In this document: piece after piece, positions 8,669 to 16,583 of the stretch
How positions within the stretch are numbered: position 1 is the stretch's first letter
Layout of the letters: each line of letters opens with the position of its first letter
NCBI RefSeq assembly: GCF_001245615.1
Contig: NZ_CWKH01000001.1
Location: forward strand, 1,736,001-1,800,000
Origin: Mycolicibacterium neworleansense
GTDB taxonomy: Bacteria > Actinomycetota > Actinomycetes > Mycobacteriales > Mycobacteriaceae
DNA: 64,000 nucleotides
Reading direction: 5' to 3'
Notes under the pieces: generated by a model
Database searches by the model: none
Seen by the model: only the letters and a program-made list of their open reading frames with translations
What the model was told of the DNA's origin: nothing
Made by a program: the position numbers and the translations under genes

Positions 8669-9684
8669 GAGGCGGCCGCAACCGGGGCCTCGACCCCGAG
8701 GTGCTCGGGACGGATCGAACGATGTCCGCCGACCTGACCGGCGATGGCTTCCAGTTGACCGAGGTGTTCAGCACCAAGGTCCACCGTCAGGGCACCGAGG
8801 TTTTCCCGCAGGTGCTCCGGATGGCGCGTTCCCGGGATCGGCACCACATCCTGACCACGAGAGAGCACCCACGCGAGTGCGACCTGGCTGGGTTCTACGC
8901 AGATCTGACCCGCAATCTCGACGACGGTGTCGGCCAACGCCCGGTTGTGGTCGAACACGTCGGCACCGAAACGCGGGTGGCGGCTCTGCACCCCCTTCAC
9001 GTCCTCGGCGCTGCGCACGCGACCGGTCAGCCAACCGCGGCCCAATGGCGAGTAGGGCACGATGCCGATGCCCAGTTCGCGGGCGACCGGTACGGTGTCG
9101 GCCTCGATGTCCCGGGTGAACAGCGACCATTCGTTCTGGATGGCGGCGATCGGGTGCACCGCGTGGGCACGGCGCAGAGTTTGGGGCCCCGGCTCGGACA
9201 GCCCGATGTAACGGACCTTGCCGGCCTCGACCAGTTCAGCCAAGGCCCCCACGGTGTCCTCGATCGGCACCTCGGGGTCGACGCGGTGCTGGTAGTACAG
9301 ATCCACGTGGTCCACCCCGAGGCGACGCAGCGAGCCCTCGATCGCGGTGCGCACGTATTCGGGTCTGCCGTCCAGTGCCCGGGCGTCGGGGTTGGTGTCC
9401 CGGTCCAGCGCGTTGCCGAATTTGGTGGCGATGGTCAGCGAATCACGTCGGCCCCGGATCGCCTTCCCGAGCAGAATCTCACTGAACTCCGGCCCGTACA
9501 CGTCGGCGGTGTCGAACAGGGTGATGCCCAGATCGATCGCCTCGGCGACCAGGTTGGTCGCCTGCTTTTCGTCCTCGGCTCCGGCAGAGGTCCGAAAGCC
9601 CATGAACCCCAGACCGATTGCCGACACTTCCGGCCCGGTACTGCCGAGTCTGCGATGCTCGATCCGCGGTGATGCGTGTGTCAT
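8665..9684 (-). CDS. Aldo/keto reductase
   Basis: About 339 aa. NADPH-dependent AKR barrel with GLGFMGF near the N-terminus, catalytic Asp and Tyr in LFDTADVYGPEF, the Lys of IATKFG and the His of LYYQHRVD. The C-terminal cofactor motif VVPIPGTRHPEHLREN is present. It reduces aldehydes or ketones of unknown identity. The start was set at ATG 9684, where AGGAAG lies 9 bases upstream. It lies between the dioxygenase and nitroreductase genes, all leftward, and overlaps the latter. Confidence 0.9.
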   Translation of the reverse strand: MTHASPRIEHRRLGSTGPEVSAIGLGFMGFRTSAGAEDEKQATNLVAEAIDLGITLFDTADVYGPEFSEILLGKAIRGRRDSLTIATKFGNALDRDTNPDARALDGRPEYVRTAIEGSLRRLGVDHVDLYYQHRVDPEVPIEDTVGALAELVEAGKVRYIGLSEPGPQTLRRAHAVHPIAAIQNEWSLFTRDIEADTVPVARELGIGIVPYSPLGRGWLTGRVRSAEDVKGVQSRHPRFGADVFDHNRALADTVVEIAGQICVEPSQVALAWVLSRGQDVVPIPGTRHPEHLRENLGALTVDLGAEHLGQLEAIAGQVGGHRSIRPEHLGVEAPVAAAS

Positions 9685-9716
9685 GGTTGGCTGCTTCCTG
9701 TTGCCTAGTTGGGGGA

Positions 9717-10670
9717 TCAGGATCCGTAGAACGGCTCGCCGGAGACCGATTCGGACGTCCGTCCGTCGACCCCGACGGGAACGTCGCCTTCGAGGGTGAC
9801 GCGGTAGAGCACGCGGTCGTAGTCGAGGTGGCCGGCATCGGCGATGGCCAGGTGCGCGGTGGCCCGGTTGTCCCAGAACGCGATACTGCCCGGAGCCCAG
9901 CGGAACCGGACCGTGTACTCGGTGCGCGTCGCCTCGTCCCACAGCAGTTTGAGGATCGCCTCACTCTGTGTCGGTGTGTAACCGCGGATCTCACGGGCAC
10001 CGCGGGTGAACCCGGGGCTCACGAACAACGCGCGCTCCCCCGTCACCGGATGCACCCGGACGGCGGGGTGATAGGTCACCAGGTTGGCCTCCCGCACCTT
10101 GCGGTCCCGCTGGCTGCCTGCCACCGCACGGGCATTGAACTGGTGCTTGATGTCGAGTTTGTCGGCGAACTCGCGCAACTCCTTGGGCAGGTTCTCATAC
10201 GCCGCAACAAGATTGGTCCACGCGGTGTCACCCCCGTACGGCGGCAGAATGTGTGCCCGCAGGATGGAGGCGGCGGGCGGGTTGACCAGCGCGGTGACAT
10301 CGGTGTGCCAGCTGTTGTCGTAGGAGGTGCGCTTGCGGCCCAGGTGGCGTTCGTAGCGGCGGCTGTCGATCGGCAGGATCTCGGGGAACCCCTCCGGCGG
10401 CTCCTCCTCGTGCGGGTGCGCCGGGGTGACCTTGCCGAACTGCCGGGCGAACGCGATCTGCTCGGCGTGGCCGATCTCCTGGTCGCGGAAGAAGATCACC
10501 TTGTAGGTGTGCAGCGCGTCGCGGATCTCGTCGACGACGCCGACGTCAAGCTCGCCGCGCAGGTCGACACCGCGAATCTCGGCGCCGATGTAGCCCGCCA
10601 CAGGCACGACGTCCAGTCCCGTATCGGTGAGAGAGGTTGATTCCCTGGTTTTTTCGCTGATATCTGTCAT
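9717..10670 (-). CDS. TauD/TfdA-family Fe(II)/2-oxoglutarate dioxygenase
   Basis: 317 aa. The metal triad is visible as HTD (in NSWHTDVTALVNPP) and a late histidine before LDYDRVLYRVTLEG, which holds the 2-oxoglutarate-binding Arg. An early VAGYIGAEIRGVDL and the VIFFRDQEI segment are typical of TauD-type alkylsulfonate and sulfate-ester dioxygenases. It would release sulfite or sulfate from an organosulfur substrate, in line with the other genes of this stretch, though TfdA-like herbicide substrates cannot be excluded. ATG 10670 has a GGGAG ribosome site. Confidence 0.88.
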   Translation of the reverse strand: MTDISEKTRESTSLTDTGLDVVPVAGYIGAEIRGVDLRGELDVGVVDEIRDALHTYKVIFFRDQEIGHAEQIAFARQFGKVTPAHPHEEEPPEGFPEILPIDSRRYERHLGRKRTSYDNSWHTDVTALVNPPAASILRAHILPPYGGDTAWTNLVAAYENLPKELREFADKLDIKHQFNARAVAGSQRDRKVREANLVTYHPAVRVHPVTGERALFVSPGFTRGAREIRGYTPTQSEAILKLLWDEATRTEYTVRFRWAPGSIAFWDNRATAHLAIADAGHLDYDRVLYRVTLEGDVPVGVDGRTSESVSGEPFYGS

Positions 10671-10969
10671 TTGTGGACTCCCTTGTCTTAGCTCGGCGAT
10701 GGGCTGGCGAGACGGGTCTGTCTGTCTCGCACTGGCTAGCGTCAGCGCGCGGGTTGCGACGAACAACAGTCTTTGGCTACCGGAACCTTTCAGTCCGGCT
10801 TAATCTCGCAGGCGACGCCGCACTGACGCGAGAATTACAACCGCGGTGATTCCTGCCACCGTCCCGCCGCAAAGTCCTGTTCAGAGCCCTGAGTGGAGAC
10901 GGGGGCGAAATCCTCGGCCCTTCACCGGTGCTCATAACGATGCGACGATCACTTCGCAGGAGGTGCATG
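10671..10969. promoter_or_regulatory. Divergent promoter region, TauD-like / LysR genes
   Basis: About 300 non-coding bases separate the leftward dioxygenase from the rightward LysR gene. They contain CGGCTTAAT at 10796-10804, the same nine bases as half of the inverted repeat at 1452-1478. AGGAGG at 10958-10963 is the LysR ribosome site. No other structure was recognised. Confidence 0.4.
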
Positions 10970-11902
10970 ATGCTGGACTTACGCCGGATGATGCTGTTAG
11001 CCGATCTGGCCGACCTCGGCTCGGTCACCGCGGTGGCCGAACATCGCAATATCACGAGTTCTGCAGTCTCCCAACAGCTTCGCGTCCTGGAAGAAGAAGC
11101 AGGGGCGGTGCTGTTCCGTCGAGACGGACGCACCCTCGGGCTGACTCGCAGCGGCCAGGTCCTTGCTGAGCATGTCCGCCGCGTCCTGATCGCTGTCGAC
11201 GAGGCCATGAGCGCGGTGGCCGAAACCCGGGACCGGGTGGCCGGGCAGGTCGCCATCGCCACGTTCAACATGGGGATTCCGACGCTGGCCGTTCCGCTGA
11301 TGCAACGGCTGAGCACCGAGGAGCCGAACCTGCGGGTACAGGTCCAGCAGGATACGAGTGCGGCCGCTCTCCGGCTGCTGCGCCAGGGCGAGGTCGATAT
11401 CGCGATCACCTGCCAGTATGACTTCCTCGGTCCTGATTCGACAGGCGGCCTGACTACCGTGCCGCTGCTGTTCGAGCCGCTGGTATTGCTGGCCCCCACG
11501 CACTCGCATCTGCGAATTCGCAATCAGGGCCTCTCCGCGCTGGCGGACGGATTCTGGGTCACCGGCCCGCAAAACTACGGTTTGGGGATCGCCGCCATTC
11601 ATGCCTGCGAGAGCGCCGGTTTCACCCCGCAGATCAAACACCGGCTGATCGGGGCGCAGAACATCTGCGAGCTCGCGGCCACTGAGATCGCGTCGGCGAT
11701 CGTGCCCAGGCTGTCGGTGCCGGCCAATCTGGAAAACCTGATCGTCGAGGGCATCGAACTCGGCGGGCGGGCTATCGGCGCCGTTGTCCGCGCCGGCAGG
11801 CAACGCGATCCTAACGTCGCAGTGATCCTGCGAACGTTGCAGGCCATCGCGGGTCAAGCGCTACCCGGAGGCGCCGAAAAACGTTTGGAGGTCGCGTCGT
11901 GA
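10970..11902 (+). CDS. LysR-family transcriptional regulator
   Basis: 310 aa. An N-terminal winged helix-turn-helix (LADLGSVTAVAEHRNITSSAVSQQLRVLEEE) is followed by an effector domain with periplasmic-binding fold (VAIATFNMGIPTLAVPLMQRL onward). ATG 10970 is chosen over earlier in-frame starts because AGGAGG sits six bases before it. Divergent from the TauD-like gene, it is the natural candidate regulator of that leftward enzyme set, possibly acting also at the related site near 1473. The effector is unknown. Confidence 0.88.
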   Translation: MLDLRRMMLLADLADLGSVTAVAEHRNITSSAVSQQLRVLEEEAGAVLFRRDGRTLGLTRSGQVLAEHVRRVLIAVDEAMSAVAETRDRVAGQVAIATFNMGIPTLAVPLMQRLSTEEPNLRVQVQQDTSAAALRLLRQGEVDIAITCQYDFLGPDSTGGLTTVPLLFEPLVLLAPTHSHLRIRNQGLSALADGFWVTGPQNYGLGIAAIHACESAGFTPQIKHRLIGAQNICELAATEIASAIVPRLSVPANLENLIVEGIELGGRAIGAVVRAGRQRDPNVAVILRTLQAIAGQALPGGAEKRLEVAS

Positions 11903-11927
11903 CGCCGGGCACGCCGGAGCGTCCCGA

Positions 11928-12161
11928 ATTCCTCTGGTACATCCGGACACCCAGGTCGAAACCGACTGGTTCAACGGGGAAATCGTGTTTCAGGCCCGGC
12001 TGCACGGATTGGGGGCCCCGGTCAACGAGCTGATCCAACGGGCCACCGCCGAACATGCTCGGGTGGGACGTCCGCTGCGTTCACTGGATGCGGCGGCCGC
12101 TCTCAAGAAGCTCAACAAGGGCGCTAGGCTGCCGCACTCCACGCAACCGGCAGATGTTTGA
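11928..12161 (+). pseudogene. Remnant of a ketopantoate reductase (PanE/ApbA-like) C-terminus
   Basis: An open stretch without a start codon encodes a segment matching the helical C-terminal domain of PanE/ApbA-type reductases: TQVETDWFNGEIVFQARLHG, then GAPVNELIQRATAEH. In intact family members the corresponding E.D...G.IV..A...G...P segment carries substrate-binding residues. The N-terminal Rossmann domain is absent, because the frame meets the LysR gene. The 3' end overlaps the convergent P450 gene. It is read as a decayed gene end left by deletion. Confidence 0.55.
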
Positions 12162-13425
12162 CACCATGTACGAACGCCGAACGCAGGATGGCGGGTTCAC
12201 CGATCGCCACGATGTCGGGCACCTGACGATGCAACTCGTCGAAGGCCACCCGGATCTCCCGCCGGGCAAGGTTGGCGCCCAGGCAGAAGTGCACCCCGCC
12301 ACCGCCGAACCCGATGTGCGGATTGGGGTTTCGCAATACATCGAAGCGCCACGGATCGGCGAAGGTCTGCTCGTCACGGTTGGCCGAGTTGTACCACATC
12401 GAGACCTTGTCCCCCGCCTTCATCTGAACGCCGCTTCGTTCGAGATCCTGGGTCAGGGTGCGCCGCATGAAGATGATCGGTGACGCCCACCGCACGATCT
12501 CCTCCACGGCCGTCGGCGACACGGCGTCGAAGTCATTCCACCATTTCTCACGTTCGTCGGGATAGCGGCTCAGCGCCACCATGCCATGGCTGATGGCATT
12601 GCGGGTCGTATCGTTGCCGGCGGCCGTCAACAGGATGAAGAACGACGCGATCTCGTTGGACGACAAGCGTTCTCCGTCGACTTCGGCCTCGACGAGACTG
12701 GTTGTGAGATCGTCACCGGGATGCTCGCGCCGCTGCTCGGCCAACTCGACACCGTACCCGGCCAGTTCTGTGGCTACCTGCAGATAGTCGCCGAAGTCGT
12801 CGGGTGACACCTCGTCGTCGCCCGCCCCCATGATGACCGAAGTCCAGTGGAACAGCTTGGCCTGATCGTCCTCCGGCACGCCCATAATGTCGCAGATGAT
12901 CTGAAGCGGCAGCGGTGATGCCACTTCTTCGACGAAATCCGCGGTGCCGTCCGGATGTGCGTCCACCATCTCCGATACCAGCCGATGGGCGCGATCCCGC
13001 ACGCTCTGCTCGATCCGCGCGATCACCTTGGGCGTGAAGGCCCGATTGACGATGCACCGCAACCGGGTATGACGAGGATCGTCCAGGGTGATCATCGACC
13101 CGAAGAATTCGGCGATCTCGGCGGGGACGTCGTTGAGTGTGGTGCTGGTCGGGCGGGAGCTGAACAGCTCGGGGTGCCGGCTGACGAAGTGCACGTCCTC
13201 ATAGCGGGTCATCGCCCAGTGCCCGGCGCCCCCGGGGAACCCGGCGAACTCGGCCACCTCGAAGAAGGAGATCGGGGCGTCGTGTCGGAGAGTGGCGAAG
13301 GCGCCGTCGCGCACATCGTCGTCACGTGCCCAGAAATCGAGTGATCCGAGGTCGATGTCGGCGAGTGGCACCGTCGGCGGCGCTGCGCCGTTGTTGCGGT
13401 GGGCGATGCCGGTGATTGCTGTCAT
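12124..13425 (-). CDS. Cytochrome P450
   Basis: 433 aa, full length. The heme-ligand loop FGGGGVHFCLGANLAR, the I-helix oxygen-activation motif AGNDTTRN, and the K-helix ExxR (EEIVRW) are all present. The sequence style (DFWARDDDVRDGAFATLR, MITLDDPRHTRLR, SPIIFMRRT) resembles the mycobacterial CYP124/125/142 group that oxidises sterol and lipid side chains; that substrate is inference. The start ATG 13425 follows GGGGAGGA. No ferredoxin gene is adjacent. Confidence 0.92.
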   Translation of the reverse strand: MTAITGIAHRNNGAAPPTVPLADIDLGSLDFWARDDDVRDGAFATLRHDAPISFFEVAEFAGFPGGAGHWAMTRYEDVHFVSRHPELFSSRPTSTTLNDVPAEIAEFFGSMITLDDPRHTRLRCIVNRAFTPKVIARIEQSVRDRAHRLVSEMVDAHPDGTADFVEEVASPLPLQIICDIMGVPEDDQAKLFHWTSVIMGAGDDEVSPDDFGDYLQVATELAGYGVELAEQRREHPGDDLTTSLVEAEVDGERLSSNEIASFFILLTAAGNDTTRNAISHGMVALSRYPDEREKWWNDFDAVSPTAVEEIVRWASPIIFMRRTLTQDLERSGVQMKAGDKVSMWYNSANRDEQTFADPWRFDVLRNPNPHIGFGGGGVHFCLGANLARREIRVAFDELHRQVPDIVAIGEPAILRSAFVHGVKHLPVAWSAAA

Positions 13426-13559
13426 CGTGGTCCTCCCCGAGCTCCGGGCGAGGCACACCGCCGGTCATCGGCCCCGCCGCCCTACCGCAGTGTGACATCT
13501 CTCACAGCACCGGTCCAGGATTGCGGGGCCAATCGTGCTGCAGCTATTGGCCTTCGCAA

Positions 13560-14414
13560 TCAATCCACCTGGATCGCGGCGATCTCATCGCTGGTCGTCA
13601 ACCACGCATCGGGTTGCGCCGCGAAGTACCCCAGGACCTGATCGAGATACTTGTGCCGGAAGGGTTGCCCGATGACGAACGGGTGCAACGCCAACGCCAA
13701 CACCCGCCCACTGGCAGCCGAATCCGCGTGCAGCTGCTCGTACTGGTCGATCACCATCTGCACGAACTCTGGACCGGTGAAACCCTTCCCGAAGATCAGC
13801 AGGTCGTTGAGTTCCACCGAATACGGCACGCTGAGCATGCCCGGGACGGTGAGCGGGTAGGGCCGGTCATCGTTGGTCCAGTCGAGAACATAGCGAAAAC
13901 CCAGTTCCGCCAACAGCTCCGGGGTGTGAGCGGTTTCAGTCAGGCCGGGACCCATCCACCCCTGAGGGCGCCGGCCGGTGGCCTCGGTGATGTCGTCGGC
14001 GATCCCGGCGAGAATCCGGCGCTCCTCGTCGACGGCCAGTCCGGTGTGCAGAATAGAGTTGGTCTGCCCGTGCGCCAGCCAGGTCCAGTTCCGTTCCACA
14101 CCGGCGGCCACGATCTGCGGATGGTGCTCGATGACCGCAGAGTTCAGCAGCACGCTGGGCCGGATGCCGTGCCGGTCGAGCGCCTCGATGGTGCGCCAGA
14201 TGCCCACTCGGGCGCCGTAATCCCGCCACCCGTAGTTGAGCGCATCGGGGGTCAGCTCCGCGGTCCCCGGCCAGATACTCGTCGAGGGCCGGTCGGCGAG
14301 GAAGTGCTCGACGTTGAGCCCGATGTACACCGCCACTCGCGCCCCGCCGGGCCAATGGATGGGCGGGCGTTCGGTGATCGGACTGTAGGTGAAAGGTGGC
14401 TGCGCTGTGGTCAT
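13560..14414 (-). CDS. Polysaccharide-deacetylase-fold (NodB-like) hydrolase
   Basis: 284 aa without signal peptide. It shows the carbohydrate-esterase-4 scaffold of the cytosolic PuuE/allantoinase-like branch: WPGGARVAVYIGLNVEHF at the N-terminus, YGARVGIWR, the HGQTN segment, GWMGPGLTET and a late ALHPFVIGQPFRH. These enzymes are metal-dependent amidases or deacetylases on small molecules. The substrate cannot be inferred. Divergent from a MerR-type regulator with a dyad between them. Confidence 0.8.
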   Translation of the reverse strand: MTTAQPPFTYSPITERPPIHWPGGARVAVYIGLNVEHFLADRPSTSIWPGTAELTPDALNYGWRDYGARVGIWRTIEALDRHGIRPSVLLNSAVIEHHPQIVAAGVERNWTWLAHGQTNSILHTGLAVDEERRILAGIADDITEATGRRPQGWMGPGLTETAHTPELLAELGFRYVLDWTNDDRPYPLTVPGMLSVPYSVELNDLLIFGKGFTGPEFVQMVIDQYEQLHADSAASGRVLALALHPFVIGQPFRHKYLDQVLGYFAAQPDAWLTTSDEIAAIQVD

Positions 14415-14430
14415 GCCGAACCGTACGAGC

Positions 14431-14444
14431 TGACACCAATGTCA
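14431..14444. promoter_or_regulatory. MerR-type operator dyad
   Basis: The perfect dyad TGACACCAATGTCA lies between the deacetylase-fold gene and the MerR gene. On the minus strand it sits between a TTGACC hexamer and a downstream TACGGT. That wide spacing, with the dyad in the spacer, is the classical layout of promoters activated by MerR regulators through DNA untwisting. Regulation of the deacetylase-fold gene is inference. Confidence 0.55.
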
Positions 14445-14473
14445 GGGTCAAGTCGCGTCGGTATAACTGGCAT

Positions 14474-14830
14474 ATGCGTATTGGCGAACTCGCGCGCCGC
14501 ACCGGGGTCAGCCAACGGTCGCTGCGCTATTACGAGCAGCAGGGCCTGTTGACCTCAGAGCGCACCCCCGGCGGGCAACGTGAGTATCCGGAGAAGGCCG
14601 TCGACCGAGTGATCCGCATCCAGGAGCTCTACGCCGCCGGGCTGCACAGCCGCACCATCTCGTCGCTTCTGCCCTGTATGCGAGACACCGACGGCGGACC
14701 TGCCCCGCAGGCCACGCCACGCCTGCTCACCGAGCTGTCTGCCGAACGCAACCGGCTCGAGCAGGCGATCCGCGACTTGTCGACCTCACGCCAGATCCTC
14801 GACGGCGTCATCGACGCGGCATCGGGGTGA
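14474..14830 (+). CDS. MerR-family transcriptional regulator
   Basis: 118 aa. It begins MRIGELARRTGVSQRSLRYY, the MerR winged helix, followed by QEYPEKAV-like wing residues and a dimerisation helix that ends shortly after. The short C-terminus contains only one cysteine and no metal-site pair, so a metal sensor is unlikely. ATG 14474 is the only start that gives the standard MerR N-terminus. The dyad upstream is its probable binding site. Confidence 0.9.
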   Translation: MRIGELARRTGVSQRSLRYYEQQGLLTSERTPGGQREYPEKAVDRVIRIQELYAAGLHSRTISSLLPCMRDTDGGPAPQATPRLLTELSAERNRLEQAIRDLSTSRQILDGVIDAASG

Positions 14831-14838
14831 GATGAGCC

Positions 14839-15243
14839 CTACAGGCTGTCGAGCGCTGCCTGCAGGCGCCGGCCCACCTCCGCTGCGATGTCGACCAGGG
14901 CCGGCTCGTCGGTGACCTCGGCCATCAGGTTCGGATTCATCGCCTCTACGACAACCACCGAGTCACCGTCGCGACCGGTGCGCAACACCACGTTGCACGG
15001 CAACAACACGCCGATCTGAGGAAGCGCCTTGAGCGCCTGCTGAGCGAACTGTGGGTTGCAGGCACCCATGATGAGGTAGTCCCCCAGCTCTTCACCGGCA
15101 CCATCACCCAGCTTGGCGTTGAGCGTGGACCTGATATCGATCTCGGTCAACACGCCGAACCCCTGGTCGGCCAGCGCTTCTCGGGTGCGAGCCGCAGCCT
15201 CGCCGAACGGACCTCGTGTGGTGGCCACCAATGCGATGTCCAT
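14839..15243 (-). CDS. DUF302 family protein
   Basis: 134 aa. It carries the DUF302 pattern: an amphipathic region FGEAAARTREALADQGFGVL, TEIDIRSTLNAKLG, YLIMGACNPQFAQQAL and a central PCNVVLR. The conserved Cys residues (GACNP and PCN) are present. The biochemical role of the family is unknown, though genes often sit near sulfur- and redox-related loci. ATG 15243 follows AAAGGAG. It diverges from the thioredoxin gene across a CsoR-like palindrome. Confidence 0.85.
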   Translation of the reverse strand: MDIALVATTRGPFGEAAARTREALADQGFGVLTEIDIRSTLNAKLGDGAGEELGDYLIMGACNPQFAQQALKALPQIGVLLPCNVVLRTGRDGDSVVVVEAMNPNLMAEVTDEPALVDIAAEVGRRLQAALDSL

Positions 15244-15349
15244 ATCTGGCTCCTTTCGCCCTGTCATCGCACGCCGGGCGAGCGCACATCCTCGTGCCAC
15301 GGTACCCGCGGCGCAATAACCCCGAGCCGAAAAACTGAAAGGGGAATAT

Positions 15350-15365
15350 ATACCCCTAGGGGTAT
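15350..15365. promoter_or_regulatory. CsoR/CstR-like operator palindrome
   Basis: ATACCCCTAGGGGTAT is a perfect 16-base palindrome between the divergent DUF302 and thioredoxin genes. Operators of the CsoR/CstR/FrmR family are typically of the form TACCCC-centre-GGGGTA. The regulator itself is not in this window. Copper, persulfide or aldehyde sensing are the family options. Confidence 0.65.
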
Positions 15366-15449
15366 GTTGAGGGAATCAGATGCGCCGGACGACGGCCGGT
15401 ACGCAAACTCGTTCCGCCCGTGAGGAACTCGCGCAAAAAGGAGAACTCA

Positions 15450-15833
15450 ATGTCCACCCGCAACATCGGCTATGCGGATTTCGAATCAACGATCCGCGAC
15501 AACGACATCGTGCTCATCGATTTCTGGGCTTCCTGGTGTGGTCCGTGCCAGGCTTTCGCCCCGATCTTCGAGCGGTCTGCTGCCCGCCACCCCGAGATCG
15601 TGCATGCCAAGGTCGACACCGAGCAGGAGAGTGAGCTTGCCGCTCTGATGAACATCCGATCGATCCCCACTCTCGCGGCCTTCCGCGAGGGAGTCCTGGT
15701 GTTCAGCCAACCCGGGGTGCTGCCGCCGGCCGCACTCGACAATGTCATCTCGCAGGTCGCAGCACTCGACATGGACGAGGTCCGAGCCGAGATCGCGGCC
15801 CGTAAGGCCAAGAGTTCGACGACCGCGAACTGA
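15450..15833 (+). CDS. Thioredoxin
   Basis: 127 aa. The redox-active site is WCGPC in VLIDFWASWCGPC, followed by the usual KVDTEQ strand and the cis-proline loop RSIPTL. ATG 15450 follows AAAAAGGAG. Compared with housekeeping TrxA, it has a C-terminal extension of about 20 residues. The palindrome upstream suggests control by a CsoR-family sensor and thus a stress-induced role, for example under persulfide or copper stress; that is inference. Confidence 0.92.
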   Translation: MSTRNIGYADFESTIRDNDIVLIDFWASWCGPCQAFAPIFERSAARHPEIVHAKVDTEQESELAALMNIRSIPTLAAFREGVLVFSQPGVLPPAALDNVISQVAALDMDEVRAEIAARKAKSSTTAN

Positions 15834-15857
15834 CCGCGCCAGCCGTGGGGAAGAATC

Positions 15858-16580
15858 GTGGCCAGCATGACTGACGACGACGCCCCCGCCCCCAACCGGC
15901 GACCGCACATCCTGCGGCTGGTCGCCTTCGCGGCGTTTCTGCTCGGCTTGTTCTATCTGGTGGCCGTCGCCCGCGTCATCGATATCGACGCCGTCCGTGG
16001 CGTGGTCATGTCCGCCGGTCCGGCAGCGCCGCTGGCGTACATCGTGGTGTCGGCATGTCTGGGCGCGCTGTTCGTGCCCGGCCCGATCCTGGCCGCAGGA
16101 AGCGGCGTGTTGTTCGGCCCGGTGCTGGGCACGTTCGTGACCCTGGGCGCGACGGTGGGCACCGCCGTGGTGGCCAGCCTGATCGGCCGCCGCGCCGGAC
16201 GGGACAGCGCCCGGGCCCTGCTCGGGGCACAACGTGCGGATCGGCTGGACCACCAGATCCAGCGGGGCGGCCTATGGGCCGTGGTCGGGCAGCGTTTCGT
16301 CCCCGGATTGTCCGACGCTCTGGCGTCCTATGCCTTCGGCGCGTTCGGCGTGCCGCTATGGCAGATGGCGGCCGGGGCGTTCATCGGCTCGGTGCCACGC
16401 GCGTTCGTCTACACCGCACTGGGCGCCTCGATCGGTGACCTCTCGGCACCGTTGGCCTATACCGCGATCGGCGTGTGGTGTGTCACGGCCGTGATCGGGG
16501 CTTTCGCCGCCCACCGCGGCTACCGGTCCTGGCGCCGCCACCACTCCGGGGCCGATCCGGCCCCGGAGCAAACCACGTAA
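15858..16580 (+). CDS. TVP38/TMEM64 (DedA-like) membrane protein
   Basis: 240 aa, about five to six hydrophobic segments. It has the SNARE-associated/DedA-type core: re-entrant segment FGPVLGTFVTLGATVGTAVV, a GRRAGRD loop, then FVPGLSDALASYAFGAFGVP and GAFIGSVPRAFVYTALGAS. Family members are membrane proteins with lipid-scramblase- or transport-like roles; no specific function can be given. GTG 15858 is chosen because GGGGAAG precedes it at normal spacing; ATG 15867 is the alternative. It lies just downstream of the thioredoxin gene and may be co-transcribed. Confidence 0.8.
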   Translation: MASMTDDDAPAPNRRPHILRLVAFAAFLLGLFYLVAVARVIDIDAVRGVVMSAGPAAPLAYIVVSACLGALFVPGPILAAGSGVLFGPVLGTFVTLGATVGTAVVASLIGRRAGRDSARALLGAQRADRLDHQIQRGGLWAVVGQRFVPGLSDALASYAFGAFGVPLWQMAAGAFIGSVPRAFVYTALGASIGDLSAPLAYTAIGVWCVTAVIGAFAAHRGYRSWRRHHSGADPAPEQTT

Positions 16581-16583
16581 TCG

